This document shows positions 1 through 5,929 of a DNA stretch of 6,493 bases, in pieces. Under the pieces are notes generated by a model, which saw only the letters and a program-made list of their open reading frames with translations, was not told the DNA's origin and made no database searches. Location: NCBI GenBank assembly GCA_030637505.1, contig DAOWGJ010000044.1, forward strand, positions 1 to 6,493, written 5' to 3'. The stretch is from Holophagae bacterium (lineage in GTDB: Bacteria; Acidobacteriota; Thermoanaerobaculia; Thermoanaerobaculales; Sulfomarinibacteraceae). The translations under genes and the position numbers were made by a program. Position 1 is the stretch's first letter, and the number at the start of each line of letters is the position of its first letter.

Positions 1-1
1 A

Positions 2-30
2 TTCATGAATTTGCATCCGATTTTCATGAA
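2..30. promoter_or_regulatory. Pair of TTCATGAA palindromes
   Basis: The 8-bp palindrome TTCATGAA occurs at 2-9 and again at 23-30, a centre-to-centre distance of 21 bp, or two helical turns. That geometry would put two bound dimers on the same DNA face. It lies about 170 bp upstream of the first gene, with no convincing -35/-10 pair beside it. The regulatory role is inference. The sequence before position 1 is missing, so it could belong to an upstream gene instead. Nothing else is recognisable between 31 and 181. Confidence 0.2.
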
Positions 31-181
31 GAGATCCGTCGGGAGGACCCAAACAGTGCGCAGCGACCGGGCCAGGGTCAGATTCCCCGACCGCGACCGG
101 CTTGGCCGCGGACCCGAAGTATGTCTGGGGGTAGCTCCGGTCATGATAAGTTCGTGGTATGCGAAAAGCCCGTCGAGCTCC

Positions 182-188
182 GAGGAGG
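182..188 (+). promoter_or_regulatory. Ribosome-binding site setting the start at 196
   Basis: GAGGAGG stands 7 nt before the ATG at 196. It favours that codon over the in-frame ATG at 121, which has no comparable Shine-Dalgarno sequence and would put 25 non-signal-like residues ahead of an otherwise good signal peptide. Confidence 0.75.
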
Positions 189-195
189 CTCTGAG

Positions 196-957
196 ATGAG
201 ACGACTCCGCGATCTGGTCATCACCTCAGTCGTGATCATCGGCGCCATCGCCGTCCAGACCCCACTGCTCTCAGCCGGCGGCGCCACGGACATCAGTTCT
301 GTGGATCCGGTCGCCGGCCCCCGTGCGGTGGACTTCATCTGGTCCCCGTCTCAACCGGAGATCGGCGAGACGGTGCTCTTCGAGATCCATGGCGCCGATA
401 TGGTGGACTCGGCGACCTGGGACTTCGGGGACCAGGGGTGCTCAGGTTTCCAGCAGCATACGACGTGCACCGATGACCCCTGGTTCGACTGCCTTCTGGC
501 GGCCTACCAGTACGCCTCCGGCGGTACTCGGATCGTGCGCCTCACGGTGGTGGTCGACGGCAACACGATCCTGGTCCAACCCAAGCTCCTGACCGTGCAA
601 AACAGCGGCTCGTGTCCCCAGAGCTGCTTGTACAACCTCTCTCCGACGTCCGAATCTTTTCCAACCGAAGGAGGTGCCGGCTCGGTGTCGGTGGTTGCCA
701 ACCAACCCGACTGTCCGTGGACTGCCACCTCCGCCTATGGCTGGATCAACATCACCTCGGGTTCGAGCGGGGTCGGCAACGGCATCGTGGAGTACCTGGT
801 GACGTACAACTCAACCTGCTGCTACCGCTCTGGAACCATGGTCATCGCCGGCAAGGTTTTCACCGTCAACCAAGCCCCGGCCGAGGGCTGCCAGCCGATA
901 TTCTGCGACGGCTTCGACTCCGGTGACCCCTCGCGGTGGTCGGACACAGGGCCGTAG
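196..957 (+). CDS. Secreted PKD + BACON-like protein with DGF-SGD tail
   Basis: This is an exported protein of 253 aa with no recognisable enzyme domain. Residues 1-28 look like a Sec signal peptide: basic MRRLRD, then a hydrophobic stretch (VITSVVIIGAIAV) and a cleavable Ser/Ala/Gly segment. Residues about 45-135 resemble a PKD domain, with the hallmark WDFGD at 75-79. Residues about 145-226 resemble a BACON domain: a CPWTATS segment at 173-179, then WINITSGSSGVGNG, ending FTVNQ. Both folds are beta-sandwiches usually linked to adhesion or glycan and protein binding at the cell surface. The protein ends PIFCDGFDSGDPSRWSDTGP, a tail shared with the DUF362 protein at the other end of the window. 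There are ten cysteines, nine of them clustered at 82, 91, 99, 140, 144, 173, 208, 209 and 232, and a further one at 237; in an exported protein these suggest disulfides. It stands alone; the next gene starts 307 bp later behind its own promoter. Export and domain types are fairly sure; ligand and role are unknown. Confidence 0.85.
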   Translation: MRRLRDLVITSVVIIGAIAVQTPLLSAGGATDISSVDPVAGPRAVDFIWSPSQPEIGETVLFEIHGADMVDSATWDFGDQGCSGFQQHTTCTDDPWFDCLLAAYQYASGGTRIVRLTVVVDGNTILVQPKLLTVQNSGSCPQSCLYNLSPTSESFPTEGGAGSVSVVANQPDCPWTATSAYGWINITSGSSGVGNGIVEYLVTYNSTCCYRSGTMVIAGKVFTVNQAPAEGCQPIFCDGFDSGDPSRWSDTGP

Positions 958-974
958 CCCGAGTCTAGAGAACA

Positions 975-1041
975 TGCCGTCTGTTATTGAAGCTGACCCT
1001 GTTCCTGACGCTGTCAGGCGCCTGGAGGCTTCCGAAGGTCT
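975..1041. repeat. Dispersed intergenic repeat, copy A
   Basis: This copy contains GCTGACCCTGTTCCTGACGC followed by TGTCAGG. Within it CCTGAC (1004-1009) and GTCAGG (1013-1018) form a perfect 6-bp stem around a 3-nt loop. Homology with copy B extends about 48 bp without gaps from GACCC (994), ending in a shared CCGAAGG. A block TGCC[G/A]TCTGT is also shared upstream (975-984 here, 1844-1853 in B). It starts 18 bp after the stop codon of gene 1. It may act as a transcript-end hairpin, but there is no T tract, so that is inference. Confidence 0.7.
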
Positions 1042-1185
1042 GGGATCGTCTGATCGATGCTATTTCTGCCGGCTTATTCCCCTGGGAGACCTTTCGTTGC
1101 TTCGAAAAGCCTAATCCTTCCATAAACGGACTGTTCATTGGGAAATCCGCCACAGATTTTCACGGAGGGTGGCGCCCTTTCCCTC

Positions 1186-1214
1186 TTGGCAACGAGGCCG
1201 AGGAACCCCATAAT
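1186..1214 (+). promoter_or_regulatory. Sigma70-like promoter for the zinc-ribbon gene
   Basis: TTGGCA (1186-1191, 5/6 to TTGACA) is separated by exactly 17 bp from CATAAT (1209-1214, 5/6 to TATAAT). Transcription would begin near 1221, leaving a leader of about 44 nt that contains the ribosome-binding site. This is the best canonical promoter in the window. Assignment is by pattern only. Confidence 0.5.
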
Positions 1215-1264
1215 GACGGAAGGAACGCCATCGAGGCCGGCCGGGCCTCCGGGGAGGTTGGATT

Positions 1265-1651
1265 ATGCGTTGGACGTATTCGTGCCCGCACTGTGAGGCG
1301 ATGCTGAATCCTGATGAGACCATCATTCTGACCGGCAACCTCGGGTCAGGACGCCTGATGGTCGGGTTTCACCCTGAACCGGGAGACTATCGAGCGTACG
1401 TTCCTCCAGGTTTCGAGGTCGAGGAGGGAGCTCAGTGGGAGTTCTTCTGCCCGGTATGTGGACAGAGTCTCGAGGCAGAAATCGCGCCGCGGCTCTGTGC
1501 CTTGGACATGGTCTCAGCCGGCGCGCGGCACCGTGTCTACTTTTCCAGGACTGCCGGCGAGAAGGCGACATTCGTCATCAGCGCGGAGGGAATCGAACCT
1601 CACGGTATCCACGCGGAACGGCACTCGCTCGAGATACTCGAGTTGCTGTAG
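1265..1651 (+). CDS. Small protein with two CxxC pairs (zinc ribbon type)
   Basis: A 128-aa protein without signal peptide or membrane segment, so probably cytosolic. Residues 7-10 are CPHC and 62-65 are CPVC. Two knuckles 52 residues apart would bind one zinc in a rubredoxin-like or zinc-ribbon fold. C78 (RLCALDM) lies just beyond. The stretch between them (LMVGFHPEPGDYRAYVPPG) and the later HRVYFSRTAGEKATFVISAEGIEPHGIH look like conserved core strands. I recall similar unnamed proteins beginning with a CPxC knuckle and continuing through a 'HRVYFSR..GE.ATFV.S..GI' segment in several bacterial phyla, but cannot name a function. Zinc binding is a family-type inference. The start is supported by GGAGG (1253-1257) 7 nt upstream and by the promoter above. 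It is monocistronic: a possible hairpin follows directly, and gene 3 is 343 bp away. Confidence 0.8.
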   Translation: MRWTYSCPHCEAMLNPDETIILTGNLGSGRLMVGFHPEPGDYRAYVPPGFEVEEGAQWEFFCPVCGQSLEAEIAPRLCALDMVSAGARHRVYFSRTAGEKATFVISAEGIEPHGIHAERHSLEILELL

Positions 1652-1652
1652 G

Positions 1653-1684
1653 AGTCCGGGCCTTCAAGGGCTCAACTCCGGACT
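1653..1684 (+). terminator. Possible hairpin terminator after the zinc-ribbon gene
   Basis: AGTCCGG (1653-1659) pairs perfectly with CCGGACT (1678-1684), and the loop contains the smaller dyad CCTTCAAGG. It begins 2 nt after the TAG. No run of T follows, so it is not a textbook intrinsic terminator; it could instead stabilise the mRNA 3' end. Confidence 0.35.
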
Positions 1685-1810
1685 GCGCGGGAACGGACCC
1701 GGGTGTTACCGGCAGTTGGTGCCCTTCTTGAAACCGTACCAGGCCTCTGAGCGGCGTCACCGGTGATGCGGCCGGAGTCAAGGGGGGCCGTCCAGGGCCG
1801 GGTAACTGGC

Positions 1811-1905
1811 GCTGACGCTGTTCCTCCCCCGGTCGCGGACAACTGCCATCTGTCGCTGACCCCGTTCCTGACGCTGTGAGCCCCCTCGATCCTCCCGAAG
1901 GCTCA
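1811..1905. repeat. Dispersed intergenic repeat, copy B with a partial copy
   Basis: The full copy has GCTGACCCCGTTCCTGACGC at 1855-1874, continuing TGTGAGCCCCCTCGATC. Immediately before it, GCTGACGCTGTTCCTCCC (1811-1828) is a partial copy offset by 44 bp, so the element looks locally duplicated. TGAGCC (1877-1882) and GGCTCA (1900-1905) can pair as a 6-bp stem. It matches copy A from GACCC onward and copy C over 28 bp with 2 mismatches (1864-1891 against 4153-4180). It lies about 90 bp upstream of the start of gene 3. Confidence 0.7.
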
Positions 1906-1994
1906 ATCCTATTGATATCGCGTCCCAGATTTGATTTCAAAACGAATAGAGGTTAGGGTGATATGGAAGAACAAGGTCCGCACAAGGAGTTTTC

Positions 1995-4142
1995 ATGAAA
2001 CGCTCTTATGATGTTGTTCGTTTTCATTCGGCTGTCGTTATTGCCGCACTCTGGATCTGTGTATTGGGCGCACAGTCAGTCCATGCTGGTCGTTGGATGG
2101 TGCCTGCTTCTGCGAATGTTGCCGGAAACGCCGGAACCAACTGGCGGACTGACCTGCGCCTCGTTAATCTGGAAAACAGCGCCGCTTCGGTTCGGATTTA
2201 CCTGCTGCGCGCCGGAATGGACAATAGTGCCCTCGACCGTTTCGTCGATGTCACCGTGCCTGCCGGCGGCCAGGCGCAGATCAACAACATCCTGGCGTCA
2301 AAGTTTTCCTTCTCCGGCACCGCGGCGTTGGGCATCGATGCCGAGGACATCGACCTTCTGGTGACATCCCGCACCTACAATCAAGTGCCTCAGGGGACCT
2401 ACGGGCAGTTCATTCCAGGTGTACGGCTCGACCATGCCTTGATAGCGGGCAGCACCGGCTATCTGGTGTATCTGGCCAAATCGGCTGATTTCAGAACCAA
2501 TCTGGGGTGGGCAGGCACCAGTCCGGAGTCCGGGCAGATCGTGGTCACGGTGTATGACGCGGGCGGGGCGCCTCTGGGAACCGAGACCTTCAACATCGTG
2601 CCTTTCGTTCAACAACAAATCAACGACATATTCTCCGCGGTCGGCGCACCTGCGACCCCAAACGCCTACGCAACCGTGACCGCAACGGTGCCGGTAGTGG
2701 CCTACGCCTCGGTTGTCGACAACCGCACAGGCGACCCGGTGGCGGTGCTGGCTCAGCCCGCTCCTGTTGCCCCGGCCGACTTGCTCCTTTCGGGCGTCGC
2801 CCGGGCTGCGGGAGTCGGCACGAGCCTCTGGCGCACCGATCTTCGGATCTTCGGCGCCGGCGCAGATGGAGGAGCCGTGACGCTGGCCTACCATCCCAAG
2901 AACACGGCGGTCACCAACCCGACTTCGGTGCCTCTGGCCATCGCCCCCGGCCAACTTCTGGCCCTCGACGACGTGATGCTGTCGGCGTTCGGCATGGACA
3001 GTGCCAACGGCGGTCTGCGGATCACGGCCGATGTTCCGCTGATTGTATCGGCACGGACCTACAACCAGAGCCCAGGAGGCACCTACGGGCAGGCCATCCC
3101 CGCCGTTTCCCTAGGAGAGTTGATCAGGGCCGGCGATCAGGCACTGCTCTCCGGTGTACAGGGCGGCGATTTTCGATCCAATGCACTGTTTTTCAACGCC
3201 GGAGATACCACAACCGAGCTCAACCTGGAGTTGATCAGGGGAGATGGCACGGTGGTCGGCACAAGAACGATGACCCTCAAGGCCGGCGAGATCGACCAGA
3301 TCAATAATGTGATCGGCTTCTTCGGCCTGGCGAAGAGCAACGGCCCGCACACCCTCAAGGCCTCCGCTGAGGCCGGCGGGCCCTATTCGGCCGCACTGTC
3401 GGTGATTGACGGCGGGTCGGATGACCCTTCCTACGAGAATGCCCGCCGATCGTTTGCAGGAGATGACGGGGACTGTATCGACATGAATTTACCCCGGATT
3501 GGGACCACGGTCACATATGACTGGGGTGGTTTTATGGGGGATATCTTTGGAGGGGAACGCTTCGAAGGCGAGATGGTCAAGATGCACCTGGCCGGCGGGT
3601 CAGACGGTATCCACGAGTTGACAATCGTAACCTTCCAATTTGAAGGAATCGAGGTCAGCTTCACCACGGACACCATTGATATCTACAGCATATTGACCAC
3701 GCCGGAGGGACACGCGGAGCTGACCAGGAGTTACACGGAGCAGTACGGCACAACCGGTGGATTTCCCAGGCCACTTATTACCTATGACAACACCTACTCA
3801 CCGCCGCTCTATGTTGGTCCGCTCCTCCGCTGGTGCGAGAGAGAGAGCTGGAGTGTGCCATCGGTCATGGAAACCGTCGTCAGCGATCCCGGCGGCACCA
3901 CCACCGAGCCAACCTTGAGCGCCGCTGGCCGCGTCATCAGCGTCAACGAAACGATAACGACGCCCGCCGGGACCTTTTCCGTGGTCCACTCGATAGTAGG
4001 GAGGAACTGGTCTGGATACGGGTTCAGGACCGCCATTCAACAGTGGATTTCAACCGAGCGTGGTGTGCTCATCAAGCAGATTTTTTACAACCTGGATGGA
4101 ATTGGAATCCTTAACGGAATTGAGGCGAAGAGTATCGATTGA
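1995..4142 (+). CDS. Large secreted protein with a duplicated beta-rich unit
   Basis: An exported protein of 715 aa; I do not recognise a named family. Residues 1-31 are a signal peptide, probably cleaved after VHA. Residues about 33-480 are four beta-rich modules arranged as two pairs with a period of about 228 residues. WRTDLR occurs at 50 and 279, RTYNQ-x-x-x-GTYGQ-x-IP at 126 and 354, DFR[TS]N at 165 and 392, and QIN[DN] at 208 and 435. Modules 1 and 3 match best, as do 2 and 4, so a two-module unit was duplicated once. Residues about 487-715 form a separate C-terminal domain starting near GDCIDMNLPRIGTTVTYDW and including TPAGTFSVVHSIVG (656-669) and WISTERGVLIKQI (684-696). That last pattern recalls periplasmic DUF3108-type or lipoprotein-like beta domains, but the link is tentative. 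Cysteines in the mature chain are only C494 and C614, a possible disulfide. It lacks the DGF-SGD tail. The AGGAG at 1985 supports the start. A surface or structural role is inference. Confidence 0.85.
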   Translation: MKRSYDVVRFHSAVVIAALWICVLGAQSVHAGRWMVPASANVAGNAGTNWRTDLRLVNLENSAASVRIYLLRAGMDNSALDRFVDVTVPAGGQAQINNILASKFSFSGTAALGIDAEDIDLLVTSRTYNQVPQGTYGQFIPGVRLDHALIAGSTGYLVYLAKSADFRTNLGWAGTSPESGQIVVTVYDAGGAPLGTETFNIVPFVQQQINDIFSAVGAPATPNAYATVTATVPVVAYASVVDNRTGDPVAVLAQPAPVAPADLLLSGVARAAGVGTSLWRTDLRIFGAGADGGAVTLAYHPKNTAVTNPTSVPLAIAPGQLLALDDVMLSAFGMDSANGGLRITADVPLIVSARTYNQSPGGTYGQAIPAVSLGELIRAGDQALLSGVQGGDFRSNALFFNAGDTTTELNLELIRGDGTVVGTRTMTLKAGEIDQINNVIGFFGLAKSNGPHTLKASAEAGGPYSAALSVIDGGSDDPSYENARRSFAGDDGDCIDMNLPRIGTTVTYDWGGFMGDIFGGERFEGEMVKMHLAGGSDGIHELTIVTFQFEGIEVSFTTDTIDIYSILTTPEGHAELTRSYTEQYGTTGGFPRPLITYDNTYSPPLYVGPLLRWCERESWSVPSVMETVVSDPGGTTTEPTLSAAGRVISVNETITTPAGTFSVVHSIVGRNWSGYGFRTAIQQWISTERGVLIKQIFYNLDGIGILNGIEAKSID

Positions 4143-4150
4143 TGCCGGCA

Positions 4151-4187
4151 ATGTTCCTGACGCTGTGAGCAGCCTCGATCGCTCAGG
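4151..4187. repeat. Dispersed intergenic repeat, copy C, between convergent genes
   Basis: GTTCCTGACGCTGTGAGCAG followed by CCTCGATC (4153-4180) matches copy B with 2 mismatches in 28 bp. It fills almost the whole 40-bp gap between the convergent stops of genes 3 and 4 and runs into the last codons of gene 4. It can fold: GCTG (4162-4165) with CAGC (4170-4173), and CCTGA (4156-4160) with TCAGG (4183-4187). A bidirectional transcript-end structure is a fair inference from position, though no T tract is present on either strand. Confidence 0.65.
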
Positions 4188-5775
4188 AGACCGTCGTCGA
4201 CCAGTGTTGGGTGTCGCCCGACTCGAAACCGTCGGTGAAGACCGCCAGTTCCTGTACTCCGTCCCAGGTGAATGCTTCGATCTGCCCCAGATCGTTCGTG
4301 ACCGTGAAGCCCGCGTTGAGAATGTGACCCATGGAGTTGTCGAGGTAGATCCGGAAGGCGCTTCCGGGATCGTCAGGTGTGGCATCCGGGTACGGCCACG
4401 GTGGATAGAAACCGTTGTCCAAGAAGGCCGGGATCAGGATCTCGGTGGCCGCCCAGATGTCGGTAGCGACCGGATCCGTGCTTGCCACCAGTTGGTCCAG
4501 TCGGGTGGCATCGTCATAGCTGGTCCACGGGCCGCTGTTGGGATTGGCGTTGACCCAGATGCAGTCGAGAATATTGAGATCTGCCGGGCGGATCTCGCCG
4601 ATCAGGGCGCCCAGCAGGCCGTTGCCGATAGCGTTGTGCGAGTTGGTACTCAGTTCGCGGGTAGCCACTCCCATGTAGTGTTTGACGCACCCCGTGACCC
4701 CATAGGTGGCGTGGTGCGACTTGAGCACCGGAAGGTTGATGAACTTGAGGCGATCCCGGTCATAGGTGAAGGTACCCGCGTTCCAAATCCCGTCACGCAG
4801 GCTGATAAAGGTGCCGTCGTCGGTCTGGAACTTCGGGTACGACACGCGGCCTGACAGCTGCGCATCATAGTCGTAGACGATATAGCCGTCATCTGTATCG
4901 CCCTCGGAATACTCGCCGACCGAGTTGTAGCGGATGGAGGTCCAGTCGGAGTGTGAGACGTTGTATCCGAGGGTCTGAAAGCCCACGACGACGTCGTGCG
5001 GCGACAGGGAGTGGTCCTCGGCGTTGTTCGCGGGCCGGTCGAAGTTGTTCACCGAGTTGAACTGCGCATTCTCCGCCACCACCACCTGACCGGTGAAGGT
5101 GTCGGGATGGTCGACGATGGCCCGGATCAGGCCGCGCAGCAGATCGGTGTTGGTGCCGCCCCTCTCGTCCCACTGGTAGTTGATTTTCACAACGACAACG
5201 TCATTGCCGGCGATGATTCCGGCAGGCCCAGCAAGTGCCGAGGAGGATGCAGACCGGTAGAACTTGAGCCCCTGAGATCCCATGAGGGTGAGCAAATTGT
5301 CCAGCCCTACGAATCTGTCGCCGCTCGGCTGCTGTGGGCAGTCGGTGACCCTGAATACCTGGGCCTGGTAGTCGAGGGGTGCAGTCATTCCGCCTGACCG
5401 CAGGTCATCTGCCCGAGACGAGTGCCCCCACATCCCCAGTGTGATCAAGAGACCAGCCATGGCCGCCGCCACACCGGAGGGTGTGCGCATGCCTTGCACC
5501 AGCCCACGTCGAGCTGCCACCAGAGCCGAAAGCAGAGGGGCGGCAAAGGCCAGAGACGCCGCGGAGAAGGCAGCCTGTTGGCACGGATAGGCAAACCGGC
5601 TCGGTTTGGAACCGGTGCGGAGCAGCAACCAACACAGGGCCAGAAAACCCGTCAGAACCGAGTTCACAATGAACCACGACCTCAAAAACCAGCCCAGCCG
5701 GCCGGCCGGTCGATTGAACTCGGACCCGTCTCCATGCGGTGCGAAAGGACAGTTTCGAGGTGTTTCTTGTGCCAT
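4183..5775 (-). CDS. DUF362-family protein, membrane-anchored, DGFESGD tail
   Basis: A 530-aa protein of the uncharacterised DUF362 family. Residues 34-53 (WFIVNSVLTGFLALCWLLLR), about 67-88 and about 99-117 are hydrophobic, so the N-terminus is probably membrane-embedded. PSRFAYPCQQAA (58-69) looks like a conserved pre-domain motif. The DUF362 core spans about 155-445: NDVVVVKINYQW (191-202) and GGTNTDLLRGLIRAIVDHP (206-224), VVVAENAQ (231-238), then LPVLKSHHATYGVTGCVKHY (348-367), the family's 'K-x-H ... GVTG-x-[VL]-K' signature, and ADLNILDCIW (398-407). Some DUF362 proteins carry ferredoxin cysteine clusters; none is visible here (cysteines are scattered). The family's reaction is unknown. 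The C-terminus VFTDGFESGDTQHWS (512-526) matches the tail of gene 1. I start at 5775 because AGGGGA lies 5 nt upstream. The frame stays open to an ATG at 5880, but those 35 residues look non-coding and cover a likely promoter. The gene is convergent with gene 3. Confidence 0.85.
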   Translation of the reverse strand: MAQETPRNCPFAPHGDGSEFNRPAGRLGWFLRSWFIVNSVLTGFLALCWLLLRTGSKPSRFAYPCQQAAFSAASLAFAAPLLSALVAARRGLVQGMRTPSGVAAAMAGLLITLGMWGHSSRADDLRSGGMTAPLDYQAQVFRVTDCPQQPSGDRFVGLDNLLTLMGSQGLKFYRSASSSALAGPAGIIAGNDVVVVKINYQWDERGGTNTDLLRGLIRAIVDHPDTFTGQVVVAENAQFNSVNNFDRPANNAEDHSLSPHDVVVGFQTLGYNVSHSDWTSIRYNSVGEYSEGDTDDGYIVYDYDAQLSGRVSYPKFQTDDGTFISLRDGIWNAGTFTYDRDRLKFINLPVLKSHHATYGVTGCVKHYMGVATRELSTNSHNAIGNGLLGALIGEIRPADLNILDCIWVNANPNSGPWTSYDDATRLDQLVASTDPVATDIWAATEILIPAFLDNGFYPPWPYPDATPDDPGSAFRIYLDNSMGHILNAGFTVTNDLGQIEAFTWDGVQELAVFTDGFESGDTQHWSTTVS

Positions 5776-5780
5776 TGTCT

Positions 5781-5793
5781 TCCCCTTGCCTCC
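5781..5793 (-). promoter_or_regulatory. Ribosome-binding site setting the start of the DUF362 gene
   Basis: Read on the minus strand, AGGGGA (5786 down to 5781) stands 5 nt before the ATG at 5775, with GGAGG a little further upstream (5793 down to 5789). This supports the shorter protein rather than the longer frame beginning at 5880. Confidence 0.6.
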
Positions 5794-5842
5794 GGGCGCC
5801 TTTGTTACAAAAACGGTACCACAGGTTGCACTTCGCAATGTG

Positions 5843-5848
5843 ATTGTA
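5843..5848 (-). promoter_or_regulatory. Possible -10 element for the DUF362 gene
   Basis: The minus strand reads TACAAT (5848 down to 5843), 5/6 to the sigma70 -10 consensus, about 68 nt ahead of the start at 5775. No good -35 hexamer is found at 16-18 bp, so it is a weak call. The dyad TTTGTTACAAA (5801-5811) would lie in the leader. Confidence 0.25.
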
Positions 5849-5883
5849 TCGGTATTCGCCCGGTCGACCTGCCGCGGCACGAA

Positions 5884-5923
5884 TTGACACCTTCGTATCT
5901 GAACAGATATGGGGTGTTAAAAT
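5884..5923 (+). promoter_or_regulatory. Promoter with TATCTG-AA-CAGATA operator-like dyad
   Basis: A perfect TTGACA (5884-5889) is followed by the perfect inverted repeat TATCTGAACAGATA (5896-5909). A further 8 bp on lies TGTTAAAAT (5915-5923), an extended -10 (TG-n-TAAAAT, 5/6). The TTGACA is too far from TAAAAT (28 bp) to be its -35. At 16-18 bp spacing it would pair with only a weak -10 near 5906-5913 that overlaps the dyad. Use of TAAAAT would start transcription near the ATG at 5930, giving a leaderless mRNA. The dyad placement suggests a dimeric repressor site; the protein is unknown. Confidence 0.45.
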
Positions 5924-5929
5924 GGAACC

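Larger units (their letters stand above)
958..1264. other. Intergenic region between genes 1 and 2
   Basis: No credible gene lies here. The short open frames are poor: the one beginning at 987 starts inside a dispersed repeat and overlaps the next gene in another frame. The region holds one copy of the GTTCCTGACGCTGT repeat (975-1041) and, close to its right end, a sigma70-like promoter (1186-1214) and the ribosome-binding site GGAGG (1253-1257) of the zinc-ribbon gene. I see nothing in 1042-1180. Confidence 0.7.
1652..1994. other. Intergenic region between genes 2 and 3
   Basis: This 343-bp spacer has no credible gene. From left to right it holds a stem (1653-1684), a perfect 10-bp palindrome TCACCGGTGA (1757-1766), a partial (1811-1829) and a full (1844-1905) copy of the dispersed repeat, and an AT-richer stretch (1905-1975) where the promoter of gene 3 should lie. 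I find no strong -35/-10 pair there. TTGATT (1931-1936) with TAGGGT 17 bp later is the best candidate and is weak. The ribosome-binding site AGGAG (1985-1989) sits 5 nt before the ATG at 1995. Confidence 0.6.

Noticed and set aside
121..195. Longer start for gene 1 at ATG 121
   Set aside because: The added 25 residues are polar and would precede a good signal peptide. The ATG at 196 has GAGGAGG at proper spacing; the one at 121 does not.
987..1307. 106-aa plus-strand frame starting inside repeat copy A
   Set aside because: Its N-terminus is the translated repeat, its C-terminus overlaps the well-supported gene at 1265 in another frame, and it shows no domain.
1578..1940. 120-aa minus-strand frame across the gene 2-gene 3 spacer
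   Set aside because: It is rich in Arg, Pro and Gly as GC-rich shadows are, overlaps the end of gene 2 and includes the repeats. A short minus-strand peptide in another frame nearby (AWYGFKKGTNCR, about 1709-1745) looks protein-like but is bounded by stops within 16 codons.
2298..2954. 218-aa minus-strand frame inside gene 3
   Set aside because: Antisense to the repeated modules, Arg/Gly/His-rich, and without any recognisable domain.
4060..4854. 264-aa plus-strand frame opposite the DUF362 gene
   Set aside because: It is the antisense of a clear DUF362 coding region and overlaps the end of gene 3.
5776..5880. Longer start for the DUF362 gene at 5880 (35 extra residues)
   Set aside because: The extra residues look non-coding, the ATG at 5775 has a good ribosome-binding site, and the extension covers a TACAAT -10 candidate and a dyad.
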